Shown here one piece after another: positions 11,941 to 24,000 of a stretch of 64,000 nt of DNA; the first letter of the stretch is position 1, and the number at the start of each line of letters is the position of its first letter. The notes under the pieces are model-generated. The model was not told the origin of the DNA. It saw only the letters and a program-made list of their open reading frames with translations, and ran no database searches. The stretch comes from Nymphaea colorata. Lineage: Eukaryota; Streptophyta; Magnoliopsida; Nymphaeales; Nymphaeaceae. Location of the stretch: positions 10,690,704-10,754,703 of the forward strand of contig NC_045139.1 of NCBI RefSeq assembly GCF_008831285.2. Direction: 5' to 3'. The position numbers and the translations under genes are program-made.

Positions 11941-13801
11941 CAGCAACCAAAACTTAGCTGTTTGCGCCTCTCGCAGAGCATTCACGAATAATTGAACAAT
12001 TGCCCAACTGAACACAAACAAAGCTTGGATTGCAACCTGCCACTATTCTTGCAACTCCGTTGGCTACGGCCTCATTAGAAACCAATACCGGAGACTGGAG
12101 ACAACCCCACTGGTTCCTAAGATGACTTTCATGAATCATAGTATCGTTTAGAAAATGTACGTCGACTTTAAGTTGATTCAACAAAATGGAAAAATCATGT
12201 CTGCCATGCAGTTTACTGTGCCAGACCCCTGATGTTTCAAGATGGAAAAATAATTGGTTTTTTGCTTGGGCAACAGAATTTAGCAGGGTGTCTCCCCATC
12301 AAAGATGAGGCCAGCCAGCTAAAATACAAAATCATTCCACGTCTCCTGCATGCTTTTTGCCCTGCAGAGGAGGGAAATATAAAACAACCCGACCTAACCC
12401 CACACTGGGCTCATGCCATGATCCGATGGATCCCAACCTATCCCATAGCAATCTTGACGGATCCCAACCTGCCTCCTAGCAATCCTGCTTCTTAGCTTTT
12501 TTTGGCTTGAAGTCTAAACTGGTAGGAGGTAGGTTAGGATTCATTGGACCATGAGCCAGAGTCCGATGAGAGAGTGGGTCAGGTCATTATCAGCAGAAGC
12601 CTAGTTTGCAGCTAGACCTTGATGCAAACTTTAGCAAACCTTGGTTGAAGAAACTCTCTTTTATATAGCTTCCGAATTTGCTTTAATGCCACCTTCGCTT
12701 AACCTCTAGAAATGAGAAAAGCTCAACGACACCACTCCTTTCGTTTTGAAGTTCTTCTAAGAAATCATTCTGCTCTAACACCAATTTGTCACTGGACTTC
12801 CATTTTAAGCTAATTTCGGCTCATGGAGTGTTGAAGGTTGCTCCAAGCCATTGAAAGTGCATCTTGTGGAGAATTTTGTTGCAACTGATCTGGAAGAAGA
12901 AGGTAATCAAGAAGAGGCTGCCAATCAGCCTATGAAAGGAGCCCAAGTATGTCTTAGTAAAGAAGAAATGTAGAAGCAAGAGGAGATCAAGAGGGACATG
13001 CAATAGAAAAAGCTTTCTAGTTAAGTTTCTAATGCTTAAAGCTTCTTATTTTAATCTTCAAATGCAAAGTATGTCTGAAGGAGTGAATCCAGTGGAAGCC
13101 ACAAAATTTTGTGACTTCAACCTTGAATTCAATTACCACATATATGGTTTGCAGAGAACAGAGAAAATGAGAGAAATAGATATTGTGGAAGGATGGGCAA
13201 CAATGTTAATTCCTTGCCCCAGTCCTAATTCCTTATATTTTTAAGAATAATTACAAAGTGGACAAAAAATGTGCCTGTTTCATCAATGAAATACAGCATG
13301 GCATAAATGAAAACAGTTTGCATATGCATCAATTTAAAACTTGACCTTATATTAAGCATGTTTGAATATCGATTCAGATCCAAACACGATACATTGTCTT
13401 AACATTCATCCTCAAGTTGTACATGATTGTACACTGTCCAGAAATTGTTCAAATTTGTTGAACAAATAAGCAATTTGACCACCTCCCATACAAATTATGG
13501 CTTGATTTCTCTATCCTCCTTCTGCTTAATAAAATGTTGATATATCTCAATGTTCTAAGTAAGTGTAGTTGTGGTCATGAGCAAGTGTAAAGAAATATTA
13601 ATGGCCATTTGGTTATCATGCGTTAATAGAGATTGAGTTGCATCTTCTCTCAAATCCCCTGATGCGTGTTCAACCCATGCAACCTCAAAAATCCTTGCCG
13701 CCATGGATATACTTGACTGCGATCTGATTCAAGCTTTTGCTCGATAATACCCAATGATTCCCTCTCATCAGGATCTCCAACCCAATCTGCTAATGTATAA
13801 G

Positions 13802-14181
13802 CATAGTCACAAACAACGTTTTGGAGTTTTAAACGGTGATGTTTTTCTCAAATATAATACAACGAGCATGAAAAAAATGAGAAAAAACAGTAAATTTTTA
13901 AAAATTTAAAAAACTAAAAATGAGAGAAACATAAAATAAGTGAAAACCTAATAACACAAACATCAAAAAATAAGTAAATTTGCAATAAATAAAAAAATAA
14001 AAAAACTGGTTGGCATTAAAAAATAAAAATGTGAAAAACCGAGAAAAAACGCTTTAAAACATGTTTTTTTAAAAACGCTTTAAACGTTTTTTTAAACACA
14101 TTTTTTTAAGTTTTAAACGGTAATTTAATTTATCATGTTTTTCATTTTTTTCTTTTGAAAAACGCATTTTTTGTGACTATG
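13802..14181. mobile_element. 380-bp AT-rich non-autonomous DNA element with 12-bp TIR
   Basis: The left end CATAGTCACAAA and the right end TTTGTGACTATG are perfect 12-bp inverted repeats. AAG flanks both sides (13799-13801 and 14182-14184), a possible 3-bp target duplication. The interior is AT-rich with repeated GTTTTAAACGGT and AAAACGC words in both orientations and no coding capacity. The superfamily is uncertain; a 3-bp duplication would fit PIF/Harbinger or CACTA. Confidence 0.65.
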
Positions 14182-14645
14182 AAGCTTATCAGTAACAAGC
14201 TCACATCATCTTATTGAAGTTTTGCTTCTTCAGCAAACCAGCCCATTTGTGGCTTCACACATGCATGAATTAAAATGCCTAATTAATATAGATTCGATAC
14301 TTTATCCTTGTCCAAGGCCTCATTGCCAATGAGAGTAAGCTTGTTCATGATTGTCTAACTGGATTCAGATACTCCATAATCTTCGTTGAGCTTCTTGAGA
14401 TTTGGAAATACATGACTGTTTTAACTTGATCCAAATGTTCGTGTATATGAATCTACTATTTCAATCTGCATGCGCTTAAAAATGCGAATATAAATTAATG
14501 AATTTGCTTTTAAAACATCCAGTTTAATCGGTAGGCACCAGACCTTCTCGAACCTGGTATTTTATTGTGCAGGTGAGCCCCAGGAAATTGTGAACCATGC
14601 ATGGGTCTAATCATGAACACCTTATTGCAGACCAATCCTCCAGCC

Positions 14646-14825
14646 ATGGGCAGAGTCAGAAAATTTTGGTTAATAGGCACTAGTTGTCTGATTTTAAATT
14701 TTTAAGAGCCACCTGTATGTAAATGAGAAGAATCAAGATGAAGTTTTAAAATATGAAAATAAACACTTTTTGTGGGCTTGTGTGGACAATTGCCCACACG
14801 ATCACTAGAAACTGTCTTTGCCTCT
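14646..14825. repeat. MITE-like repeat with GTGTGGACAATTGCCCACAC palindrome
   Basis: It starts GGGCAGAGTCAGAAAATTTTGG and contains a near-palindrome also found at 29131-29150 and 41372-41390 (GTGTGGGCAGTTGCCCACAC). The first block also recurs at 10012. No target duplication could be fixed. Confidence 0.45.
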
Positions 14826-15399
14826 GCCTTTAGCCCAGTGCCCACCCTTAGCCCTGCCCATAATTTGAACCAGACCAAACATGGATGGTTAGAATTTACA
14901 TTGAGGTTGCTTCTTACAGCAGCTCTCCAACTAGTGTCTTAATCCTTTGAGGTACTCTTGAGTTGGAGATGACTCAACTCTCATATTGTGCACAAAGAAG
15001 GAGGTTCTCTGTAAAATTTCAGCTGTTTTCAAAAGTTTATTGCTTTTGTAATGTTTTGCAACCAAACGTTAGTGTGCATGGTGCTAAGGTGATCATCCAC
15101 ACCAAAGTTCGATGCACAAATCTGAGATTACAATGATATCAAAAGCAACAAGCAAGAAATGAAAAGAGCCTTGGTTGGTAAGTGTGATTTCCTCGCATCT
15201 TGAATTTTTGTGGTTTTTTTTTTTCATGCTTATGTTTTTGGGCAGTTTAGACTACGTCTGCCTAGCCGAATCTTGTAGAACTCAAGAGAAATCTGGATGG
15301 TAACTAAATTTAAAAGAAATAAAAGTAGAAATAGAATATGCACGGTCAAAGGAATAGTATTTCATCATAGGGCTCAGAAGAGAGCCAAAGCTCCCACCC

Positions 15400-15595
15400 A
15401 ACCCCTTGTCTTCTCATGGTATAGTGTCTTCTTTTGGTGCCTTGGGTTGTCGCCTCTGCCACACCTCAACCTAGGTGTTAGTGGTTCCTACTTTTGCAGC
15501 ACAAGGGGATTGAACCCCCAGGGATTTGAAACGAGAATTGGCTGTCCACTAATGCCTGCCCCAACCATTGTGCCAACCCTCTCGTGGACAAGAAT
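15400..15595 (-). mobile_element. tRNA-derived SINE, minus strand
   Basis: On the minus strand an A-box-like TGGCACAATGG (15565-15575) precedes a B-box-like GTTTCAAATCC (15522-15532) at tRNA-like spacing of about 43 nt from A-box start to B-box. This is the internal Pol III promoter layout of a SINE head. A second B-box-like GGTTCAATCCC follows. The 3' boundary and target duplication are not clear. Confidence 0.6.
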
Positions 15596-16495
15596 AAGAA
15601 TAGAACATTAATCCAGGCCATTAGATGTCAATTTTTTTTACTAAATTGGCATATATTTCTGGCTCCTATGTGTATTTGAAGAGAATGTTTTGATCAAATA
15701 CAAAAAAACAATAACGAATCATAGCTAATTTGATTTAAATACACTTGCTTCTTGTTAATGAGTACAGTTGCCCATGTTGATGGATTAATTCAAATCCAAA
15801 CCCAGTTGAGAGAGTAGAATTTTTTCTATGTAGCTCCAGTCATGATAGTCCAATCACTAATGACATAAATTTGACTAGAAAAAATTGTCATTGAAACTGT
15901 TGTGTGATTAAATGGGGAAAACAATGATTCATCCAATTAGCTGAACGAAATTCAAATGAGAAACGTTGGAGAACTGCCCATGAAAAGGTTGTATTTGTAA
16001 TGTTCCATCTTTGGTTCAAATCCAATTTTAAGCCCATCATGTTGGGCGCTTCTCTTAAGGGATGTTTGGTAAATAGAAACTCCAACATAATGTTTCATGC
16101 ATTTGTCCGAAAAATTGGGATAGGCTGGGGCCCTCAGTTTTGGGATAGATTCATGAAGTACTGTATTAATATTATTTGTTAGAGCTACGAACAATAGTAA
16201 GTGTGACACTAGAGTTGAAGGATATACCATAGGTTGATCCAAACCCAAAAGCAGAGTAGAACCTAAAAGGTATAGGAGCATGACCTTGGGAGGTCTAAGT
16301 AAACATTAAAAAGTATCGTCCTTAAAAAGAACAACTAGAGAGACTGGAGATCATGGCTGTCATCTTCTTTCATTTATATCAAACAAATATCATCGGTTTC
16401 ATTGTCACATTGCCAATTCTTGAATTTATACAATAGTTTGCCATAGAAAAGGAATTATACGTTTTGAATTTATGTTTTCCTTTGATCAATTTCTT

Positions 16496-16857
16496 TCATT
16501 CTTGGCCATGCAAATTTGATGACCTGAGACAGCAGGGGAGTAAGGTGAGTGCAATGGTGAGGAGGGCAACTCCGGCAGCCACCGACAAAATAAGCGTCTC
16601 CTGCCGATCTGTGCGCCCTTTCACGGGATAGAGTTGGTTTCCCAAATGCCTCGTTGCCTTGGGTAACATCAGGTAGAGGACGCCGGCGTTTAAGACGGCT
16701 TTGATTCCATCGCAGGTGCAGTCGTCCGGAACAACAAACGTTTGCCGAAATTTTGCATGCTTCTTCATGCCTTGATCTGCCAGTCCTTCACCACCGGCGA
16801 TCACCAAGTAATTGCGAACGGCGTCCACCTTCACTTGGAGCTCTTCCTTCTTGAATC
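16496..16857 (-). CDS. C-terminal exon of membrane-anchored HSP20-like protein (RTM2-like)
   Basis: On the minus strand an AG acceptor at 16859-16858 opens an exon that reads GFKKEELQVKVDAV and continues for 120 residues to a stop at 16496. It contains the second half of an alpha-crystallin (HSP20) domain: FRQTFVVPDD, then the signature GVLYLMLPK. A single hydrophobic helix LILSVAAGVALLTIALTLL lies near the C-terminus. Small HSP-like proteins with a C-terminal membrane anchor are known in plants as the RESTRICTED TEV MOVEMENT 2 type. The intron phase (codon for Gly split after its first base) fits the usual exon break just before GF. The first exon, expected on the minus strand above 16860, was not found, so the gene may have a long intron or be a 5'-truncated copy. 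Confidence 0.75.
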
Positions 16858-17344
16858 CTTATAATGCAAAGCCATATTAGAAGATAGTGAGTTTAGGTAT
16901 GTTAGGAGAGAGTGAATGATGACTCTGGAGAGTCACCTAGCACTAACCACGTACGTTTATCTTTGTTGTTTTTCTCGTAACCACCCAACATGTTAGATCA
17001 GACGACCTTGATTCGATGTTAAGTAACTTTAAAAAACTAGAATCACCTCTATATATATATATATAACTCTAACCATCCAGAATCACCCGACCATCCAACA
17101 AGTGTTGTCCATTTGAAGTAGCTGGGCATCGGCTCGGGACGAGCCGGCCCAAAGCTCAACAAAGTCGGACTCGAGCTGACCCAAAGCCCCAAAACGGCTC
17201 ACTTAGGTATTGGGCCAGGCATGACCGTCAACCTTATGCCTACCGGATACCTAGTTCGATGTCCACCTACATTTGAAACCTTTAATATTTCATATTTTAA
17301 TATCTTAAAAACCCCTAGCGATATGCTGAGGGCTCATAAGAGTA

Positions 17345-17419
17345 TCATCGGCGACATATGAAGAGTTTCTAAGGGTGTCATCGGCGACATATGAAGAGTT
17401 TCTAAGGGTGTCATCGGCT
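17345..17419. repeat. 33-bp minisatellite, about 2.3 copies
   Basis: The unit starting TCATCGGCGACATATGAAG repeats at 17345 and 17378 without change; a third copy begins at 17411 and diverges after TCATCGGC. Confidence 0.9.
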
Positions 17420-17883
17420 ATTCATTAAAAATACATAAGGGAGTCATTGAAAATACACCAAAAGTTTTTAAATAAGTCGATTGTTAATGTCATAAGTCGA
17501 TGAATATATATATTCAGGCGAAGTCGAACCCCCAATACCCGATTAGGGCCAGCCCAACCTGGTGAATTTTTAAATGGAGCCTGCTCAAGAGCCAAGAAAT
17601 CAGCCCAAGCCCAGCCCATAACTGGTCAAGTACTTAGTACTTAACTATATAACTATATAGATGGTTAAAAAAAGGTGCAAACTAATACTAGATAAATAAA
17701 ATAAGTAAAAAAACAAAAAAAGAAGAAAGTTGAACTCAACAGACCTCCTTCTGTCCCCAATTTTTTTTCTCAATGTTCGATAGAAGAATAGACTTTCACA
17801 TCCACACCCTCCTTCTTTTAAGGGATACGCATCCATTGTGGAAGACGTCAGGTCAAGTGTTGAGAATTGTCTATGATACCGAT

Positions 17884-18060
17884 TGTCACGAACCGACCCA
17901 CTCTTATTGTTATATCAGGCTTAGTTGGGTCTTGGTCAAGTGGATCCCAACTCAATAACAGTTTCAGATCTTTCCCGAAAAAAAACTAGAACAATCTATC
18001 ACTCAACCGACCTCTTTATAAGTCTTATCAATTTAAGATACAATACTAAACTCTTATATC
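17884..18060. repeat. TRIM-like LTR fragment
   Basis: After a degenerate GATACC (primer-binding complement) the sequence reads GACCCACTC, GTGGATCCCAACTCAATAACAGTTTC and CCCGAAAAAAAACTAGAACAA in the same order as the LTR at 31040-31228. It appears to be a diverged solo copy. Confidence 0.5.
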
Positions 18061-18999
18061 AACTCATACAGATCAATCTAGCAATGTTGGAATGAAGCTG
18101 ACCAAAAGAAGTGGAAATAAGGCTAACGAGTACCTGGGACTTGGACCTGGAGGATTTTACTACCCTCTTCCTCATGACGCCACCTTGCCTCAGCAACTTG
18201 TTCGGAGCCCATTGTTACACAGATTACCCTGCGTATCGAACTCTTGACCTCTTTCAACCTCAATGTCTACAGTCTATTTTGTTGTTGCTACAAATGCATG
18301 TGCATGCCAAGGTTGGATTTTATAGGTGGTTTTCTTGCAGTGTGGGTTGTTCAGCGGTAAATGGAGGAATCAGAGTCTCCTACAACTTGGTAGTTCCACC
18401 ATTGAAGGGTTATCCCAATGTTCCTTACAGCTATTTGCAGTGATTGGTTATTCTTTTGCATGGTTACTTAATTTGTTGAGTCTCCTTGATGCCTTCTCCA
18501 TGTTCATTATTTCCCTAAGGAAGCACCTAAGTTGCTTGGCAAATGACCTAAATTTCTTTGACATAAGATGTTCGTAGCATGAATTTCTTTAAAATTTATA
18601 TATAATTTTTTTAAAAAAAAAATTGAGGTGGGACCAGCGCCCATGCGGGCCCCCCTTTGGCTCTGCCCCTAGTTGCAAGGAGAATAATAATTAGAAAATG
18701 TACTTAGAACCATTTAAAAGCGGTAAGATCTATCTGAAAGATAAACTTTTTGCGACAAATTTTGGGAATCCGGCTTTTGTATCTTTCAAATGGTCTTCTA
18801 ATCTTCTTAGAACCGCCAAATAAGGATATTTGCCTTGGTTGATTAGCTGAAGTTATGCAGTTTTTAGATTTGAAGCAAAAGAGGGGAATAATAGCACATA
18901 TTTTTCTCTTCCCTTGGGGCTAACCAAGATTCTACTCAAGGACTACTACCAAAATGGCCTGAAAAACATCATGTTTGTTCAAAAAGGCTTACTTGGGAG

Positions 19000-19441
19000 T
19001 ACGGCTGCACAACAACTCGAACTCACCTGTAAAAACCCAACTCGTTGCTTGAGTTTGAATTTATGCTCGGCACGTTAAACTAGTCGAGTAACCCGACTGG
19101 TTTAAACTTGGCTCGGCTCGACTACATAAATGTGTCATGAATGAGATATTCTGTTACTAAGTTTTCCTTCAAGGGATATATGGATGCAGAATATGTTCAT
19201 TCTTCTTTCTTTGGATTTTCTGTTAGATTGTTGTTCATGGTTGAATTAGTTAAAAAAAGGCAGTTAAACTGAGTTAAAATAAACTAGACATGTCAAATTA
19301 ACAAAAAGGAGTTAAGAGTTAAGCGAGTCGAGCCTGAGCTTGATGCTGTATAGTTGAGTCAAGCTTGAGCCTGTTCAATGGAGCTCGACTTGAGTTCAAG
19401 TCAAGCTCATGCTAGATCGACTAGGCTCGTGTGCAGGCCTA
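19000..19441. mobile_element. Non-autonomous hAT-type element, 442 bp
   Basis: The termini TACGGCTGCACAAC and GTGTGCAGGCCTA are inverted. The flanks CTTGGGAG (18992-18999) and CTTGGGAA (19442-19449) match at 7 of 8 bases, the 8-bp duplication expected for hAT. The interior is rich in CTCGAGC/GCTCGAC words and non-coding. Related copies lie at 8488, 20751, 27885, 58980 and 60082. Confidence 0.75.
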
Positions 19442-20750
19442 CTTGGGAAGACTTATTTGCAAGAATGATAGAAATGTGATACCTGTTTGTGGATTACAGC
19501 CAAAAGATTTATGCCCATAAACGGATATTTCTTGCGCTCTTCCATATCTATGCCCAATCATCAGATTTTAAAACCCACCCCTTTCCTTAAGCATTACACG
19601 TCATTTTTCTTTCAAGAAAATGTCAAAACACGAATGGTTCATACAAACATGATAGTGTAAATAAGAAGCAAAAAATAAAGGGAGGTCCGATTTGTTGGCA
19701 TGCCTCCACACATGATACAAACATGCAATTGTTGGCATACCTCCACACTTGATTGGGATCCAATTTTGTGTTTTCTTACTTTTCCATACAGCCATATTGT
19801 CTCCAACAAACACACATAAACTTGTGGTTGATTTTTTGGTGAAGGAACGTCCAGTCCTAGCTGCAATTGTTGACATCCAACTTATTATAGCTTAAATGCC
19901 TAGGAGTACTTTTATAAATACTTTTTTTTGTTTAGATCTCCTTATAAAAAAACATTTTTAACATCAAGTTGAAATAAATCCCAATTTAAGTTGCAAGAAA
20001 TAAATAGCAAGCTTCTAACCGTGTTCATTTTTAAAGCAAACATCTCAGTACAATCCAATACCAATCATTGAGAATATCCTTTGTCATGAGTCTTGCCCTG
20101 AGCCGCTCAATTTTGAACTCAGCTTGGCACACTAATATGCAAACAATAAGTTTTTTGTCCATACAGATGTTGAGAATTTTCCAAGTATGATTCTTCTCCA
20201 TTGCCTTGAGTTCATTCATCGCATCATGCTGTTCCTTCCTTTCACATGTCTCTCCAAATGCGCTTGGATCTTGTACGTTTGAGGCCTTAGCAAGATATAA
20301 GCAAAGATCTTTGTTTGCGATACATGAGATTAGTTCAAATATTTTTGAACTGGATATGTTACAGAATTTTATGTGACCAAGTCAATGGTATCTAGCAGGC
20401 ATCCCAGTTGTTTTTATATGAGTTGTTTGGCAGTTAGAACACTCTGTAAATCTACCATAAAGATTGAAACAGATTCATGGAACATTACAATTATGTGCCT
20501 ATGAATCTGCTCTAATTGTTAGGAATGATTCGACCACAAAGTGTTCTACTTGCAAAACGACCGCTTAAGACTACTGAACTGTCCTAGTATCATCAACAAC
20601 ATCACCAATCAGTAAACTATCAACCCCATACATATCAAGAATAACATGAGAACATAAATACAACGAAACTTGTGCTGCAGTAAAAATATAAGGTTGGACA
20701 TCAATCAGTAGACTTCCAACCCCCATACGTCTTTGGGCTCTGAACTTCCC

Positions 20751-21117
20751 TAGGGCTGTCAAACGAGTCAAGCCAAATCATACTGGACTCAAACTCACTT
20801 GATTAAGCTCAACTTTAGCTCAAATGAGTTGAACTTGAGTTTAACTGAAAACAAGTTGGGTCAAGTTTGAGTAACAAACTCCACTAAACTCGAGTAAGCT
20901 CACTTAATCTAGATTACTTTTTTTCTTTGTAATTTCCAAATTAGAAGAAAAGAAAGATCTTGTCAAGTGGAGAGTTGGTAAGCACGCTTAAGCAAGTCAA
21001 ACTCGAGTTGAGACTCGGTGTATTTGAGTCCAGCTCACCTTGTACAGCTTGACTCGAGCAGAGCAAGACAAGAGTCTAGTCAAAGCTTGAGTTCAACTCA
21101 GCTCATGTAGAGCCCTA
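20751..21117. repeat. hAT-like element nested in Copia remnant
   Basis: The left end TAGGGCTGTCAAACGAG and right end CATGTAGAGCCCTA are inverted, with TCAAGCT/ACTCGAG-rich interior. The 8-bp flanks (AACTTCCC, AACAGAAG) do not match, so the target duplication is lost or the ends are slightly off. Confidence 0.55.
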
Positions 21118-21709
21118 AACAGAAGTTACCACAGTGCCAAAGCTGTCGAAAGCATTCTTACTGGCGCTCAAAGAGTGGGTTTCAGTGAAGTCCTTGGGGT
21201 CGGACCTTCAGCAGCGTTGGTTGATGACATTCTCACATCAACGCTCACATTGTGGTGCTTTTAGGTCTTAGAAACTTGATGGGTGTCCAAGCATCGGATA
21301 GAATGCTTTTCCTTCATCATATCAACTAGCAGGTAATGCCTGGTTTGGTTCATTCAAGGCATAAGGTCATTACCAATCGCCTTCATTGTCTTGCGGTCAT
21401 GAAAAATAACCTCACTAACAACGCAGCACTTTATTGTATGATTAAATCTTACTAATTGACAAGAGATCACAGGTTGAACATGGATTATATAACGCATAAA
21501 CGGGCTGTTGTTTTTCAAACTTCAATTCATCCTGTTTGATAATTTCCATATGAGAGTTTTAGCTATTAAAAACTAGTTTAATTCCGTTAATATTTTCAAC
21601 ATTCACTAGGCATGTTTTTCATAAATCATAAGATCATAAGACCCAGAATTAAGAATCCATGAGCAGTTTATGTGTGGCTTTCCAACATATTTCATCTCTT
21701 ATGATAGTG

Positions 21710-21915
21710 ATCAAACGGCATAGTATAGCTGGTCGGGTTGGCAAATCAATGAAAGTCTGATCGCCAGTTTGATTCTCATGAGCACTAACTTCTGTTTGTA
21801 GACAATGGATACATGACACTTAGTAAATGGGTGTCTTGCTCCCCACCCAGGTTCTGAAACAGTCGAGAGGAAAAGGGGAGGGGCTTTGACCCCTTGGGGG
21901 TATCTCTCCCCTTCT
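21710..21915 (+). mobile_element. tRNA-derived SINE inserted in Copia gag
   Basis: An A-box-like TAGTATAGCTGG (about 21721-21732) and a B-box-like GTTTGATTCTC (about 21768-21778) have tRNA-like spacing on the plus strand. The direct repeat TGATAGTG borders the element at 21702-21709 and 21916-21923. Removing it restores the minus-strand gag frame (VCATI joined to IRDEICWKA). A diverged relative is at 47345-47545, sharing ACAATGGAT and GGGCTTTGAC blocks in the body. Confidence 0.75.
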
Positions 21916-22354
21916 TGATAGTGGCACATACCAAATTCAAGCTGGGTAGCTTAAATGCCATTAGAATCTGGCTTTGGACTTGTTCATAATCTTGTCCATT
22001 GAAACACTTTTTATTGCTCATGCCACTCTTGAGATACAATTTGGACAGTGAAAGGTGGCATATGAAGATCAAACTCATCTCACATACCTTGATGCAAACC
22101 AAGGTACCAGTGAAAAACTTATTCTCTCTTTCTAGACTTTAAACTTTCTGAGTTAATTGGTATCTCCTCCCAATATTACATTGTTCACCATGTAAACTCT
22201 TGGTTGCATCCCAGATAGCTTTAGATGAGTCAAGAAAAAAGGAAAGGAAAGTCATTGGCAATGTGTGCCTCTATAGAGTTAAAAAGCCACGACATAACCC
22301 AAGTAATGATGTTCAATGAAGGATTTGATTGGTTTGTTCTGAATCACGGGGGGC

Positions 22355-22646
22355 TAGGGGCCAGGTAATACAACGGGGTTTTGGGTACCCAGACGAGGTC
22401 AGGCCGGGCCGAGACATTTAAATAAGGCCTCGAGCTGGCACAAGGTCAATTTTAGGCAGTATAAAATTATTTTTATTATATTTTATAAGTTTTTATTAAA
22501 ATATTATATTTACATACTAAAAATGGATATTTTATTTTATTTTTAATTAAAATGCGCTCAGGCCGGGCCCAGGCAGCAAGCACAGGCGATGAGCGGGCCA
22601 GCGCCCGACTTCAAATCGGGCTGTGCTAGCCTGATGCCCAGCCCTA
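22355..22646. repeat. GC-rich-ended hAT-like element
   Basis: The left TAGGGGCCAGGTAATAC and right CTGATGCCCAGCCCTA ends are inverted and GC-rich around an AT-rich core, resembling the intact element at 28820-28989. No target duplication is apparent. Confidence 0.5.
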
Positions 22647-24000
22647 GCTGAGATGGTTAGGAGGATGACCTTGACTCCAACACCAAAAAATCATACAAAG
22701 AACCTAATCTGGTACCATGTTAAAACATGACTGATTCAAGCAAACATGATAAAGAACATGAACCAAAACTAAAGGGGGAGATTTCACGTGGCCTACAGCC
22801 AAGGACACCAAAAAGCATAATTTTCACTGTGCATTCTCACCAATACATACGTAAGTTTAGATGAAAATATATACGACATGAAATATTCACTAATCAGGAA
22901 ATATGAAAGTCACCTGGAAAAACTAAAAGCACCCTATCAATACAAAAAGTCACACTGAGTAACCAAAAGTCATCCCAAGTATTCCTTACATGAATGAATA
23001 CGAAAGAGCACCTTGGATAACTACATGCGTTCTTGAAAACTCCAAATCACAGTGATGTGATGCTTCGATACTTGGGTAAGAGCGTAGGCTCCTCAATCAT
23101 GCCTTCAAATTGGCCTTGAATAATTTAATATAAAATAACATAAATATTCTTGGAAACGAAAGAAACAAGAGGAGAAAATGAAATGGCTATAACTATCTGA
23201 AACAAATTCGGCTCAATCAGATTTAGATTTGAATCTAGTCTTCACCAAATTCGGCTCAATCAGGTTTAGGTTCAGATCATACTTTTTAAGACAGTTCAGA
23301 TCCATCTAGCACAAGCACTAATATTAGTATCACTTATAAAGTTTTAGTCATACACGAGACTCAGGTTTGGATTTGCTTATTAAACTGCATACATAATCCA
23401 TATCTGATTAATTACTGGAACCAAATTTCTTTCAAAATCGGACTAAAAGACTTTTTCTTGCTGAGATTGTTGGCCTCTTAGGACAATCGCAAAGAAGCAC
23501 CCAGAATAAAATAATCATGTGCATATTGAGAAATCCTGCCCAATCATCTCAACCTGAAGGTCCAAAGAGGTACCCGACCAAAGCTCAGTGAGATGGCCAA
23601 GCTTCCATAGTAAGGATTGACACCTAAGTGGGTGATTCACAGATCAGATAATGGAGTTCATGCAAATTCCCCTGTCTATGTCCCTCATTCTCCTCAGTCC
23701 TGTTCAGGATGCCCAAAGCAGCATTGCATAAACAAGCTATAACATCTTAAGGTTCTGAGCCAAGTGAACAGTACAGCACATCTAGGATTTATTTCTGTTA
23801 CAAATCTTCCTAACAAAAAAAACACGTCCTCAACTGCTAGATCATAGTCAAGGGGAGAGAATACAAGTGTAACGTATTTTCAACGGAACGAGTTCACAAT
23901 TGGAACAAGATAATGATGAGAAGTATAATACACATTCCGATTATCCCTGCGGTGCAAAATGGCATAAGAAACACATTTCCATAGGCTAGAAATCCTCATT

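Larger units (their letters stand above)
8298..16495. other. Transposon-rich intergenic region
   Basis: About 8.2 kb without a supported host gene. It starts with the 3' UTR of the X8 gene and then holds decayed hAT-like, CACTA, MITE and SINE pieces listed separately. Short frames such as 12232-12495 and 15297-15611 fall in repeats. At 12385-12590 fragments resembling the TRIM LTR of 30809-31228 occur in both orientations. At 12774-12795 there is a degenerate primer-binding-like motif (minus strand TTGGTGTTAGAGC). Confidence 0.6.
19630..22725 (-). mobile_element. Decayed Copia LTR retrotransposon, minus strand
   Basis: On the minus strand parts appear in Copia order. A degenerate primer-binding site (TGGTACCAGATT near 22715) is followed by a gag/UBN2 segment (SWLFNSIEAHIANDF, SSKAIWDATKSLHGEQCNI at about 22330-22150, then QDYEQVQSQILM and LPSLNLVCATI near 21990-21915). 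Next come an RT start (MNELKAMEKNHTWKI ... RLRARLMTKD, 20219-20070) and an RNase H-like block (STTSLCVFVGDNMAVWKSKK, about 19840-19760). Integrase, most of RT and both LTRs are unrecognisable. Stops and frameshifts show it is dead. A SINE and at least two hAT-like elements are inserted in it. Confidence 0.75.
16858..24000. other. Repeat-rich region with Copia remnant
   Basis: No complete host gene is supported. The region holds a 33-bp minisatellite, a TRIM-like LTR fragment, hAT-type MITEs and a minus-strand Copia remnant with nested insertions, all listed separately. Frames at 17425-17836 and 18111-18577 overlap repeats and show no domain. 22750-24000 shows no recognisable element or gene. 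Confidence 0.55.

Noticed and set aside
18111-18577. Overlapping plus-strand frames
   Set aside because: They overlap each other in different frames within repeat-like DNA and show no motif.
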